Positions 44,871 through 56,577 of a stretch of DNA of 64,000 nt are shown in pieces. Position 1 is the stretch's first letter; each line of letters opens with the position of its first letter. A program made the translations under genes and the position numbers. The notes under the pieces are model-generated. The model saw only the letters and a list, made by a program, of their open reading frames with translations. It did no database searches and was not told where the DNA came from. This DNA comes from Agapanthus africanus (Eukaryota > Streptophyta > Magnoliopsida > Asparagales > Amaryllidaceae), in contig CM057346.1 of NCBI GenBank assembly GCA_030015575.1, positions 113,999,899-114,063,898 on the forward strand, given 5' to 3'.

Positions 44871-45469
44871 GCAGGTATCAATCCAACCCAGGGGAGAACC
44901 ACTGGACAGCTGTGAAGAACATTCTTAAGTACTTGCGAAGGACTAAAGAATTGTTCTTGGTGTATGGTAATATAGATCTCCAAATGGAGGCCTTTACCGA
45001 TTCGAGCTTCCAGAGCGATAAGGACGACAGCAAATCTATCTCAGGGTTTGTATTTACCCTCAACGGAGGGGCGGTAAGTTGGAAGAGTTCCAAACAGGAT
45101 ACCGTTGCAGACTCTACGATGGAGGCTGAGTACATTGCTGCAAATGATGCCGCCAAGGAAGCCGTCTGGATGAACAAGTTCGTCTCGGAGCTAGGAGTAG
45201 TTCCAACCATTATTGATCCAATACCATTGTATTGCGATAATAATGGGGCTATGGCGTTTGCCAAGGAGCCCAGATCCTATCAGCGGTCCAGACACATCCT
45301 AAGGCGCTTTCATTTGATCCGGGAGATTGTAGATCGCCGCGAGATCGAGATTAAGAGAGTGGACACAAAGAATAACGCCGCGGATTCACTCACCAAGGCC
45401 CTCCCTCAGCCGCAGCATGAGCGACTTTTTGAGATGTTGGGTATGAGATACGCCAATAACTGGCCTTAG
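44831..45469 (+). pseudogene. Copia A RNase H and Pol C-terminus
   Basis: The useful frame starts after the shift near 44855 (VLSVVSRYQ). RNase H motifs are DSSFQSDKDDSKS (Asp), STMEAEYIAA (Glu) and YCDNNGAMAFA (Asp). The C-terminus reads NAADSLTKALPQPQHERLFEMLGM and stops at TAG 45467-45469, one base before the polypurine tract. Apart from the upstream frame shift the domain looks complete. Confidence 0.92.
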
Positions 45470-45470
45470 T

Positions 45471-45483
45471 GCAAGTGGGAGAT
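45471..45483 (+). promoter_or_regulatory. Polypurine tract of copia A
   Basis: GCAAGTGGGAGAT abuts the 3' LTR (TGTTGG at 45484). Confidence 0.93.
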
Positions 45484-47582
45484 TGTTGGATATATGTATG
45501 CCCTAGAGGCCATTATGTAATAGTGGATATATTTATATATATATATATATATATATATTCAGTGTACAATCTTTCTAGACATGATAGTATGCTATCTGGT
45601 TCTTCTTTATCTCACATGTTGATTTGATCATGCTTTTACTCATTCATACATGTTGATAAAGCCCTGAGGATATTGGCTTGACTACAGTGATTATGATAGA
45701 GATCATACTAGTGAGACATCTGTAGTTTATAAGCATATCCTGGAATGTCCCTAGTCGGAGGTGTATCGAAATGGGGCATCGATATACCAGAGTAGACTAG
45801 CGTATATGATACTAGACCTATGTGATGGGCGATGGATGTTCCCACATTCATCGATGTTTGACATCAAGATCGTGCTCAGTGGTGACTGGGTACACTAGAC
45901 GGACTCACCAAGAACTCCTATATGGAATTATATCTATCGTCGAATAGCAGTTCTTAGGTGACACTGGTACAGGTTAGTCTGTAGACCCGAGATCGTCAAA
46001 GAGTCTTGTGTGCTCTCCTACTGTACTTTGATTACCACCCTACCACGGCTCTACTGAGTCGTGCAAATAGGTGGCCGTTGGGTACAGTCCCGAGACATAC
46101 GAAGGCGATGAGCGATAGGAGGGGTTTCATCTCTCCCGGTATTGGGAGTTGATGCTGTGCTGTGCTCGACTGGTTATATCAGTAAGTCCCTGGCCAGAGC
46201 TGCTGAGATTTGCTGATAAGTGTTATCAGTAGTTTCTCGATCTGTTATAGACCATTCACCGGCACGATTTATTGAGTTATTGGGGTCGACGTGACCATCC
46301 CTAGGCTCGATATGCAGCATATGTGATGAAGAGACCGGACTGTACGGTAGTGTTGCCGGTTGGCTCGACGGGAGTTGTAGCAGGTTCGCTTATTTTCTTC
46401 TGATCGCTCAATACCCGGGTAGCCATTACGTTTAGCTGACCGCTTGCGGCTTAGGGTGCTTGATATGATCATCACCCACTGCCGGTGTATTGACGAGTCT
46501 TAGAGTCCCACAAAGGAGTTACCTCGTCCAGGCGAAACGTTGTGGTGCGCGTATGCAATATGCGTATGGACCCGATTAAAATGCGTGTATAGGATACCGT
46601 ATATTGATCGGGCGGCTTGTTTTTGGTGGGGTCATATGTGATATGGCCGAATTGATAAATCAAGTGTTGATTTATCATTTAACCATTAGTTTTCTCACTT
46701 GAAATCTTTTCTTGTACATTATGGATGTATGCATGCATGTATGCTTTCTTTCTTTTTAGCTTCATGCACATATGGATGTGCATACATACATACATACATA
46801 CATACATACATACATCCTCCTTCATGGTTGATTACACATTGAATATGATGGCAATATAAAACTCACACCATGGTTAAATATATGGATTATTATTTAATTT
46901 TTTGTTAAAACAAAAGATATAAAGAAATGGATAATTCATGCTTAGTTTCTACACTCTTCTTAAACCTAACCATGCTCACCTACTCCTAACCATGAGTTAA
47001 CCTTCTCTTTGTGTTTTAACTCAAATTAAATAATATCTTAAACATTTAACCATGGTTTGAGATAAGAAGGAATAAATATAAATACATATATTTTCATTTT
47101 TCCTTTTATAAGTTATCTTTTTACTCTTGTTAAAAGAAATCCATCATCTTCTTCCTCCTTCACCATTTGCTCTCTAGACTTTTGTAATGAGCAATATATT
47201 CATCAAGTTAGATTTTTGAAGTAAGAAAAGCCACCACAACATCATTCTACACAAGTTTAGCCCACTTGTTTAGAGTGTTATCTTCATTTCTTCTCTTGGA
47301 AAGTGAAGTCGATAGCTTGGACGAAGGAGCTTCGGGTGGATCGTTGTGGACACTAGGAGACTTCAAGAGAACCTTCCTCCAACACTCAGGAGGCCAAAGA
47401 GTCTAGCGAAGGGAGCTACAAAGGTTGTACTCTCGAAACCCTAGTCTTTGTTGCCTTTAATGTTTAGAAACCCTAATTTTCTAGGATAGATCCTTTGTAT
47501 GCTTACTTAGCACCATAAAAATTTGATCTCTGTGACATGTGATGCTTTCAAACTCTACATAGGGTGCTAGGTAAAACTAACA
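45484..47582 (+). repeat. 3' LTR of copia A (2099 bp)
   Basis: It is the partner of 14536-16635. It starts with a TA microsatellite (about 45530-45560). It carries the 6-bp hairpin CCCGAT/ATCGGG (46571-46576, 46607-46612) and the 11-bp hairpin with gtg loop (46663-46673, 46677-46687). A longer cata repeat lies at about 46781-46815. It ends CTAACA, followed by the target duplication ataaa. No gene. Confidence 0.95.
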
Positions 47583-49922
47583 ATAAACAGCTAGCATAAT
47601 TATGGTTATAAGTAAGTAAGCTTTGTTATCAACAACTTAATCTAAGCAATGAATTAAACAATAAAGCAGATTCAATTAATTAGCAGTACAGTTATCGGTT
47701 GTGGTTCAGAGACGGTTTCAACATTATATGAATACAGGGTGACATTCATGGCCGTTAAATCATGTTAACCAATATTAAGAATTTCCAGGGATGCAATAAT
47801 CTATAAATAGGTTCACTGGATGAAGTCACAGCTAAAACTGGTTTAAATGCGCACAAGTGTCCGATGGATTAAAACTATAGAAAGATACCATAGGCTATGT
47901 CAAAATGTGATTAAGCATATGATTGTGGTTATGAGATTAACATTTAAATGTGATCATGTATGCAATAATTACCTTTCGAGTTCTAGATCTACAATAATAT
48001 AAATCGCTGCAAACGGAACATCGAAATGATATAAAACGATGCATGGGGTACTATATTTAAACTACAGGTATTAGGATATGTATAAAATGATTTAAATAGC
48101 ATGTAGCAAGATTAACTTGCCTCGACGGGTCGCGAAACGGAAAACGGAACGTTACGCGTCGGCGGGGAAAAATCGCGACGCGCGCACGGTTCACGGAACG
48201 AACCCAAACGACGAACAGTGGAGTCACACGGGTCGGAGGTACCTGCTGGGTCGTCGGAAACGTCATCGGCACCATCGGATTCCGGCTACAAGGAAAACAG
48301 TAAATCCAGTGTACACTAAAGATACTACAGGAAATGCAAAGCAAATCGACAGAGATCGAAGGATATAGAGGAAGGAACTTACCCACTGGATTGTAGAGGG
48401 ATGCCTACGTCGTTAGCGTGTCGTCGATGGAGCTCCGGCGATCTACAGAGGATTCAAATATTCAGCAGAGAGAAAACTTAAGATGAAAAGAGAGAAAGAA
48501 GAAGAAGAGGGCGGTTTCTTACGGGGTTTGGGAGACGGCTGTGCTAGCTAAGGTGGGTGGTCGTCGGTAATGATCGCCGGCGAGATCACAGCAAGTTGAC
48601 AGATTCCAAGTTGCAGGGAAAGATGGCTCAGCTAGGGTTTTGCGTTTGGTGGGGGGTTACGTTGCAGGGTTGGGTGCTTGGGGAAACTGCAGTGCGAAAG
48701 AGCAAAGGAAGAGGAAGGTGGTGACGGCAAGAAGAGGGAGTCGGCGACGACAAGATGGGCTGAGGCTGCCAGGTCGGTTATGGGTGTGCACAGGGTTGTG
48801 AGAAAAAGGAAAGAAGATGAAGACGAGGAGGAGGAGATTGAGAAGAAGAAGAGATGGAGATGGCGACGAGGCAGAGGCGGCTAGGGCAACGGCGAGAGGA
48901 GACGAGGCGGCTAGGGGTTTATCTGCGATGGGTTTAAGAGAAGGAGGCGCCGGGTTTTAAAAGAGAAGAAGAAGGGAAACGTGAAGGGAGGTGACCGTAA
49001 GCGAGAGGCGGTGACGAGATCCGAGAAGTGAACAGTGTTCACGAGAGGAGAGAGAGAGCGCGAGAGGAGAGAGAAGGGAGAAGGAGAGAGAGAGGGAGAG
49101 AGCTGCGGAGGAGAGAGGAACAGAGAAGAGAGAGAAAGAGAAGGAGAAAGGAGAGAGATAGAGAGAAACAGTGGGGCCCAGGGGTTTAAATGAATTGCTC
49201 TGATTGTCTCGTGGCCGAATAAAGGAAAAAAGAAATATTTGTGGGGAATAAAAGAGAGAGAAGAAATGAAGAAGGGAGAGATGGGGCCCAGGGAAAAGAA
49301 ATGGAGATTTCTGATTGGTTGAAACTATAGTAGAGAGATAGTAGAGATGGAGGAAATCTGTGTAGTTAAAGAAAAATAATTTTAAAAGATTTTTAAAAAT
49401 CATTTTAAGGAATTTGATGAACTAATAGATTTTTGGAAATAAATTTTAAAATTCAAACATTTGAATTTTAGCGGGATGTAAAATATTTCAGAAAAGCGCC
49501 CGGGTCGGGTCCAAAATTTTGAATTGGAAATATATAAATTATTAGCAAGTTCAAAAAATTTAAATGAAGGATTATGTAACAGAAATGCACACCCCTAAGA
49601 ACGGACGTACGTACGTGCGCGTAGCCATCCAAACGCGCTCGTTTCACTGAACGGGACGAGAACACAGTGCAAGGACGCTACCACAGGGTTAGGGTTATCA
49701 AGCAGGCCATTTCATGTATTTTTAGATTATTTTTAGGGACTTAAATTGTTATATGCAAAATATGTGATGTTAGGCTAGTCCATAGCTATAAAGCAACAAG
49801 CTCAAGCAAGCGGGTCGAATATAAGTAAACTACCATTCGCAACAAAACACAGTAAACGAATTAAATACCACAAACCACGCATACGGCAACAGAAATTGGT
49901 ATAACTAGACTCGGTTGTTACA
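47583..49922 (-). repeat. 5' LTR of gypsy B, second part
   Basis: It starts with the right ataaa duplication and continues the LTR interrupted at 14535, matching about 7488-9822. It includes a purine-rich tract at 48960-49170. It ends GTTGTTACA at 49922, followed by actga, the right target duplication of B. No gene. Confidence 0.93.
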
Positions 49923-49927
49923 ACTGA

Positions 49928-50140
49928 AAAACAGTTTTCAATAACAAATACACTCGAAGATGATGTATTAGAATGCTTCTCTTTCACTAGGGTCGTATAG
50001 AATTTCTTATTGTCCTCTTTCTCTTGCTCACACTCATGACAGTTGTTATAAGTTAGAGCTGAAACAAAGTTGCCCAACCTAGTGAAATAAGCTAGTTCGG
50101 TTAAGTCAAACATTTTATTATCTTGATTAGGGTGTGACAT
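49928..50140 (-). pseudogene. Copia C gag stub
   Basis: Reading leftward from ATG at 50138-50140, the frame is open up to the gypsy B insertion. It begins MSHPNQDNKMFDLTEL and ends in SSSSVFVIENCFS, the junction into protease. Only about 70 codons lie between the start and this junction, against 284 in copia A. The capsid-like core and zinc knuckle are absent. The start resembles copia D (MSGHNQDNNMDVLTEP), so the reduced gag is shared by two independent insertions. Confidence 0.78.
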
Positions 50141-50271
50141 GGTTGCTACCAGGAGAGAGAGAAAAGAAACACTCAGTGCACGCTCTTGCAAGATTAGATT
50201 GGTTATTAGTTTATCTAATCAGGATGGCTCCTACCGTTTCCTTGAATTTTCCTTCAAAGCTTAAAAGGAAA
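50141..50271 (-). other. Leader end of copia C
   Basis: This is the last part of the copia C leader, with a CT/GA-rich splice-like box before gag. A perfect 8-bp hairpin (GATTAGAT 50192-50199 with ATCTAATC 50213-50220) also occurs in D at 56631-56638 and 56652-56659. Element G interrupts it after 50271. The bases ggaaa (50267-50271) are the candidate left target duplication of G. Confidence 0.72.
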
Positions 50272-51104
50272 TGTCACGCCCCGCTTCCCAGGGTACGGTA
50301 AGGAGACATGACGGGTCAAACGACGTATTAACTCCGAAGTAAACATGCTAAGTGTAAATAAGCATTATAATGTAAATGTGCACAAGAAATACATGAGATG
50401 TAAAAGAACAACAACTTTTTATTATTAAACATTCTTTACAATGCAACTGAAAAGTAAATACAATATGGAAAGCAATGCCTAAACAATGACATGAACTAAA
50501 AGTAAAGTATATACAAGTGAACTAAAGCTCGGGGTTCTCGATGAACTGCTCTAAGTCTTCTGAGATGGGCATGATCTACAGAGAGTCGGGTCCTCCTGAC
50601 AACATTCCAAAAAAAGAATAGAAAATGAATGTCGTCAGCGAACAATCGCTCGGTTAGTCCCAAAAAGAGATAAAAATAGAATAGACAGATAGATAGTCTA
50701 ACTGATATAATGTATGCTTGTTAGGTTATCGCTGTTATTTGTAGCTTGGTACAGAATATGCCAGTGTATACGAGATGAGTTCAACTATTCCGTGGACTAA
50801 GGTATACGAAGCACAAGGTACCGTTAAGATACGGAACAACAGCAACGGGTGTATTAAAGTGACCATCATCGTGACACTTTTAACACATTCCGTACCAATC
50901 TACCCCTTTTAAACCCTGTAATGTTTATTGTATTGTTATGTAGTGATTTATAGATATAAGACTTGCCGAAACCATGATATTAATTATTCATGTAAACGGA
51001 TAAGGATATAAACGGATAGTCATGAAGACAAATCAATGTATATCCATGGTTCGGTCAAATCAAGTCATGTTGATATAGATGGATTCATGTTGTAATGGAA
51101 TTAT
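50272..51104 (-). mobile_element. LTR-like element G, first part
   Basis: It starts TGTCACGCCCCGCTTCCC, like the gypsy B LTR end, so I read it as a gypsy LTR in the minus orientation. The rest does not match B closely. Copia D splits it at 51104, with attat (51100-51104) as target duplication. No internal coding region is seen in either part, so it may be a solo LTR. No gene. Confidence 0.6.
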
Positions 51105-53290
51105 TGTAAGGTTCCTAGGCAGTCATACAAGAGTCTATAAGGCATCAACCATGCCCGATTTAAAATTTAGACGCGCCGAACAACCCAAAGCTAGGATCTT
51201 TGCTAGATTATTAGGGTTTAACATGCAAGTAAACAACTTTACAACTAAGAGAGAGGGATTACAAGCTTTGTAGTCTGCTCCTTCGCTTCATAAGCTCCGA
51301 GTAGAAGTCCCTTCACCGCGAACCATGATCTCCCGGACACAAGAGAGGCTCCGCAACCCGAATGATCTTTGCTAGCTTGTAGTCTTCCTTTTCTCCGATG
51401 ATCTACCTTGAAGTTTGTGTAACTTAAGCTCTCACTCACTAATGAAGTGAACAACCTAATCTAATTGGCTAGATTAGATGGGGATGATGAAGTAGGATTT
51501 ATGATCTCTTTTATTATCAAATTCTCACACTAAATCATCAAATAAAGAAAACCTAGAAAGCTTTTGTGAACCTAAAGGAAGAAGAAGGAAATTCCTTTTG
51601 TGATGAATAATGAAAATTATCATAATGATTAATAATGCAACCATGGTTGAATATGAAGAGGCTAACCATTGTAGAGACTTAATCTAGGGTGAAGGATTTG
51701 GGTTGGATTAGAAATATCTAGTAAAATATCAAGCATAATATCTTTTTCTAGAAACAAAGTAAATCCTTCTAGAAGCATCAAGAAAGAACTAACCCAAATC
51801 AAAACCTAACCTTGTTTAATCTCCACTAAACATGTTGCATTAGTAATCATATCATGTTACAATATTATATATCACATATAAAATATATATTTGTAACAAA
51901 AGAAAATAATACAATTAACATATATCGCATATATATCAATGTATTATCCGGTGAGAAAATGAATCAATAAAGCGAGCCAATATTAGATAATGTAATGTAA
52001 TATATCACATATATAATTATACATTAAATTATCGAATCAACACTTGATCCGACAATCCGGCTATATCGTATATAACCGAATAATATATCATGTACCAATA
52101 CATCGAATCAAAACTTGATCCGATGACCCGGCCGATATCAAATATCACGAGACTATAATACGGTATCTCATATCGTATTATCCTCGATCCTGTACATATC
52201 ATATATATGCTCCTACTCCGTTTTTCCTGAGTCAAGAAACCTCTGTGTAGGACTCTAAAGAATCGTCAATACGCTGGTAGCAGGTGATGATCATATCAAA
52301 CACCCACAAGCTGCAAGCGGTCAGCTAAACGTAACAACCACCTAGGTATTGAGCGATCAGAAGATTAACAAGCAAGCATGTACATTCTCCTGTGAATCCA
52401 ATCAGTAACACTCCCATACAGTCCGGTCTCTTCGTCTAATATGTTGCATATCTAGTCTAGGGATGGTATACGTCAGACCCCAGTAACCCATAAGTCGTGT
52501 ATATGTGAGGCTCATAACAGGTCGAGAAACTACTGATAACACTTACTAGTAAATCTCTATATCAGCCCTAGCCAGGGACTTCCAATTATAGCCAATCGAA
52601 CACAACACAACATCAACTCCCTATACCGGGAGAGACGAATCCCCTCCTATCGCTCATTGCCTCCACGTGATTCGGGATTGTACCCAAAAGCCACCATTTT
52701 GCGCGCCCTCTTGGACATGGTAAGCTGGAAATCAAAGCACAGTGAGAATCACACAAGACTCTATGACGATATCGGGTCTACAGACTACCCTGTACCTGTG
52801 TCACCGGAGAACTGCCATCTGACGTGAGGTATAATACCATCTGGGAGTTCCCGGCGAGTCCTTCCAGTGTACCCAGTCTCTACTGAGCACCCGTACACCA
52901 TCCATGATGTCGAACACCGATGGATATGGGATCATCCATCGCCCATCATATGGGTCAAGACGCGTATACGCTAGTCTACTCTGGTGTATCGATGCCCTGT
53001 CTCGACACACCCTCAACTAGGAACAGTTATAGGATGTACTCATCGACTACTCATGCCCTACTAGTATGATCTCATCATAGTCCCAGCAGTCGAGTACATA
53101 TCCTAAGGGCTTTATCAACATATGAGAGTAAGACAGTAAACTAATATAAGTCAACATGTTAAGATAAAAGGAAACCAAATAGCATACTATCGTGAAGAGC
53201 AAGAAAGTCCTCTCTATATATATCCAAGTATCCATTATAATATATATCATATGTACAACAATGGCCTCTAGGGCATATACATAACTAACA
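51105..53290 (-). repeat. 3' LTR of copia D (2186 bp)
   Basis: Plus-strand ends are TGTAAGGTTCC and ACTAACA. It carries two copies of the gtg-loop hairpin near 52034 and 52104. Small frames (for example 51245-51454) recur in the other LTR and are not genes. Confidence 0.95.
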
Positions 53291-53303
53291 ATCTCCCACT
53301 TAC
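53291..53303 (-). promoter_or_regulatory. Polypurine tract of copia D
   Basis: The minus strand reads GTAAGTGGGAGAT, one base different from A, C and F. It directly precedes the 3' LTR. Confidence 0.9.
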
Positions 53304-53358
53304 ACTAAGGCCAGCTGCTGTAGTATCTCATACCTAGCATTCCGTATAATCTCTCAAA

Positions 53359-54723
53359 CTATATCTGGGGAATGGCCTTCGTGACTGGATCTGCAGTGTT
53401 GTCCTTCGTATCTACTCTCCTGATCTCGATCTCCCGGCGATCAACTATCTCCCTGATCAAGTGATACCGCCTCAGAATATGTCTGGACTTCTGATGGGAC
53501 CTGGGTTTCTTGGCCAAAGCCACAGCTCCATTTTTATCGCAATACAGTGGTATTAGATGTTCAATGGATGGAACCACACCAAGTTCACTAATGAACTTCT
53601 TTATCCAGATAGCCTCTTTGGCAGCTTCGTTGGTAGCGATTTATTCAGCCTCCATCGTCGCGTCTGCAACGGTACCCTGTTTGGAACTCTTCCAACATAC
53701 CGCCCCTCCATTGAGGGTAAAGACAAATCCCGAGTGCGACTTAGAGTCGTCCTTATCACATTGGAAGCTTGAATCGGTAAAGGACTCCACCTGGAGTTCT
53801 CCGTTACCATACACCAAGAACATCTCTTTAGTCCTTCGCAAGTACTTGAGAATGTTCTTCACAGCTATCCAGTGACTCTCTCCAAGATCTGCTTGATACC
53901 GATTCACTACACTTAGTGAGTATGCTACATCGGGTCTGGTACATAGCATCGCATACATGATAGAGCCTACTGCCGAAGCATAGGGTATCCCTTGCATGCG
54001 AGCTCTCTCCAAATCAGTCTTGGGAGACATCTCTTTGGAGAGAGTGAGTCCAGAGATCGTGGGTTGTTTACCACGCTTGCATTCTTCAATACTAAACCTC
54101 TTTAGTATGGTGTCAATGTACCTGGATTGGGACAATCCCAGTATCCGTTTAGATCGATCTCTATAGATCATAATTTCCAATATGCATAAGGCATCACCTA
54201 GATCTTTCATTGAGAATCTTTGTGATAAGAAGAGCTTGACTGATTGCAGCATAGGAACATCATTTCCTATCAAGAGTATGTCATCGACGTACAATACGAG
54301 GAAGAAAACCTTACTCTCTGCAACCTTCTTATAAATACAAGGTTCGTCTACGTTTTTGATAAAGTCAAACTCTTTGACTAGAAAATCAAAGCAGATGTTC
54401 TAACTCCTCGATGCTTGCTTTAACCCATAAATGGATTTAAGCAGTTTGCACATCTTTCTGCTGCTCCCACAATCTACGAAGCCCTCTGGCTGAGTCATAT
54501 ACACGCACTCTTCTAAATCACCATTTAGAAAGGCGGTCTTAACATCCATTTGCCAGATTTCGTAGTCATGGTAAGCAGCAATGGCAAGTAAGATCCGGAT
54601 GGACTTAAGCATAGCCACTGGAGAAAAGGTTTCGTCATAATCCACAGCTGGTCGTTGACAAAAACCCTTTGCAACAAGTCTAGCTTTGAAAGTTTCAACT
54701 TTTCCATCTACACCAATTTTCTT
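53359..54723 (-). pseudogene. Copia D reverse transcriptase core and RNase H
   Basis: Segments: 54400-54645 (VDYDETFSPVAMLKS, QMDVKTAFLNGDLEECVYM), 53641-54294 (YVDD intact at its start; SIEECKRGK; RNase H DSSFQCDKDDSKS, ATMEAE) and 53359-53577 (YCDKNGAVALA to NTADPVTKAIPQ). Stops or shifts separate them near 54400, 54300 and 53640. The stop at about 53640 replaces the residue after MEAE. Catalytic motifs of both domains are still readable, so the damage is mostly stops. Confidence 0.9.
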
Positions 54724-55428
54724 TTAAAAGATCCACTTGCTCCCAATGGGTTTTACCCCTTCAGGAGCATTTTCCAAAGTCCATACTTTGTTGGTGTACA
54801 TGGATTCCATCTCAGATCGCATTGCATCCAGCCATTTCACAGAGTCACCACTCGTGATGGCCTGCTCGAAACTAGTCGGGTCATCATCTTCCATGATGCA
54901 ATCCTCACTCCCACCTTCAATGAGAAAACCGCAGTATCTCTTAGGTGGGTGAGAAACTCTACTAGATTGGCGGAGAGGCTGGGGTTCATCGGTTACTACT
55001 GAATCCTCAGGTTCCACCAAATCTTCAGTTTGAGTTTGTGTAGCAGGAATTTCTTCCAGTTCTACCTCATCGCCACTAATTTCTTTTGCAAGAAATTCCT
55101 TTTCCAAAAAGGTGGCATGTCGAGAAACAAACACCTTTTGTTCCTCGCGATGGTAGAAAAGATATCCATGTGAATGTTTGGGATATCCCACAAACTTACA
55201 TAGAACTGACCGTGCCTCGAGTTTGTCTGGACTTTTCCTTTTGACATAGGCCGGACAACCCCATATCTTAACTCGTTTAAGACATGGTCTCTTCCCACTC
55301 CATATCTTATATGGTGTGGTGGGTACAGATTTAGACGGAACTTGATTCAATAGGTATGCTGCTGTCTCCAGTGCATACGCCCAGAAGGAAATAGGTAACT
55401 CAGCATCACTCATCATAGAGCGTGCCAT
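54724..55428 (-). pseudogene. Copia D integrase C-terminus, linker and reverse transcriptase start
   Basis: This is a 234-codon open segment, from MARSMMSDAELPISFWAYALETAAYLLNQVP through the acidic linker to VKWLDAMRSEMESMYTNKVWTLENAPEGVKPIGSKWIF. It ends at TAA, where copia A has a Lys or Arg codon. It is colinear with residues 1-230 of the copia A segment at 43362. Confidence 0.92.
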
Positions 55429-56418
55429 ATTTAATAGGGTGCGATTCCTCCGCTCCGATACACCGTTGTGCTGTGGTGTATAAGGAGGAGTAAGCTGAGA
55501 GAGAATCCCATTCTATTTTAGATAATCCAGAAAATCATTGCTCAAGTATTCTCTTCCTCGATCAGATCGAAGGATTTTAATACTTTTGCCCGTTTGGTTC
55601 TCTACTTCGTGCTTATATTCTCTGAATTTCTCAAAAACTTCAGACTTGTGTTTCATCAGGAACACATGTTCGTATCTTGAGAGATCGTCAATGAATGTAA
55701 TGAAGTAGGTAGAACCGTTCCTGGCGTGTGTAGACATGGGACCGCATACATCACTATATACCAGTCCTAAGAGTTCCGTAACTCTTGCTCCGTGTCCATT
55801 AAACGGAGTTTTGGTCATTTTAGCTTTGAAACATGAATGACAAGTATCATAAGATGATAATTCGAACGGATTCAAATATCCATCCTTATGTAACTTAGCT
55901 AGCCGTGTCGCATTGATATGACCAAGTCTACAATGCCATAAGTATGGTTCGTTCATTTCTGAACTCTTCCTCTTATGTGTGTTTTGTATATTAAGGACTT
56001 TATTTTGATTGAGAATGAATATACCATTATGTAACGAGTCTGATCCAATAAACTTTTGATTTAGGAAGATGTTCATAATATTATCCTGTACTACAAAATT
56101 ATATCCTTCTTTACTTAATAAAGAAACTGATATAATGTTGCACATCTTGTTCGGTATATAATAGCACTCATTCAGAATCAGTGTATTACTACTGAGTAAT
56201 ACAAGATGATATTCGCCAACTGCTTTGGCTGCAATACTTGCACCATTCCCTACTTGTACGGAATGATCACCTTTTCCCAGTTCTCTACCTTTACGTAGCC
56301 CACGTAACAATTTACATATATTGGATCCTGATCCGGTATCTAATACCCAGGACATAGGGTGAACTGAGAAACAGTTCTCAATAACTAACACACCCGAAGA
56401 AGATGCATCAGCATGCAT
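55429..56418 (-). pseudogene. Copia D protease and integrase core
   Basis: This is a 301-codon open segment read from 56418. VIENCFSVHPMSWVLDTGSGSN gives an in-frame gag-to-protease junction with an intact Asp-Thr-Gly (Asp27). The pre-integrase zinc site is LWHCRLGHINATRL...CHSC, and the integrase aspartates are in YSDVCGPM and RSDRGREYL. A TAG at about 55514 stops it before the third acidic residue, which survives downstream in VSERRNRTLL (about 55440). There is no knuckle or capsid domain upstream. Confidence 0.92.
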
Positions 56419-56577
56419 GTTCTTTGTTTGGGCGGCATAAGAATCTAGATATTCTCAAGTTTCCTATTCAGTCTTATAACTCATATAAGAAAGAACAGGA
56501 CCAACGATCCCCTGCTCAGTATAATAAGTGGGTTCAGTCAATACATCCATATTATTATCTTGATTATGGCCTGACAT
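56419..56577 (-). pseudogene. Copia D gag stub
   Basis: From ATG at 56575-56577 the frame reads MSGHNQDNNMDVLTEPTYYTEQG, then two stops about 37-40 codons in, then joins the protease segment at HADASSSGVLVIENC. Only about 55-65 codons represent gag, compared with 284 in copia A. The reduction resembles copia C and predates both insertions. Confidence 0.78.

Larger units (their letters stand above)
14536..47582 (+). mobile_element. Ty1/copia element A, split by gypsy A
   Basis: The LTRs begin TGTTGGATATATG and end CTAACA. Target-site duplications ataaa lie at 14531-14535 and 47583-47587 and match exactly. Without the nested DNA, A is 14536-18530 plus 40927-47582, about 10.7 kb. The order is LTR, primer-binding site, leader of about 2.5 kb, gag, protease, integrase, reverse transcriptase, RNase H, polypurine tract, LTR. 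Integrase before reverse transcriptase defines Ty1/copia. The proteins resemble the TNT1-type Pol of plants; I do not assign a finer clade. Confidence 0.95.
6474..49922 (-). mobile_element. Ty3/gypsy element B, itself split by copia A
   Basis: Both LTRs have TG/CA ends: plus-strand left end TGTCACGCC, right end GTTGTTACA. B interrupts copia C. The flanking 5 bases are accga (6469-6473) and actga (49923-49927), and the undisturbed sequence in copia D is actga, so the left copy carries one T-to-C change. Without nested DNA, B is 6474-14535 plus 47588-49922, about 10.4 kb. LTRs are 3349 and about 3345 bp. The internal region is only 3.7 kb because gag and the start of protease are missing. The chromodomain and long LTRs point to a Tekay/Del-type chromovirus (family-level inference). 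Confidence 0.88.

Noticed and set aside
44831..45469. Independent RNase H gene
   Set aside because: It is the C-terminal part of copia A Pol after a frame shift, directly followed by the polypurine tract.
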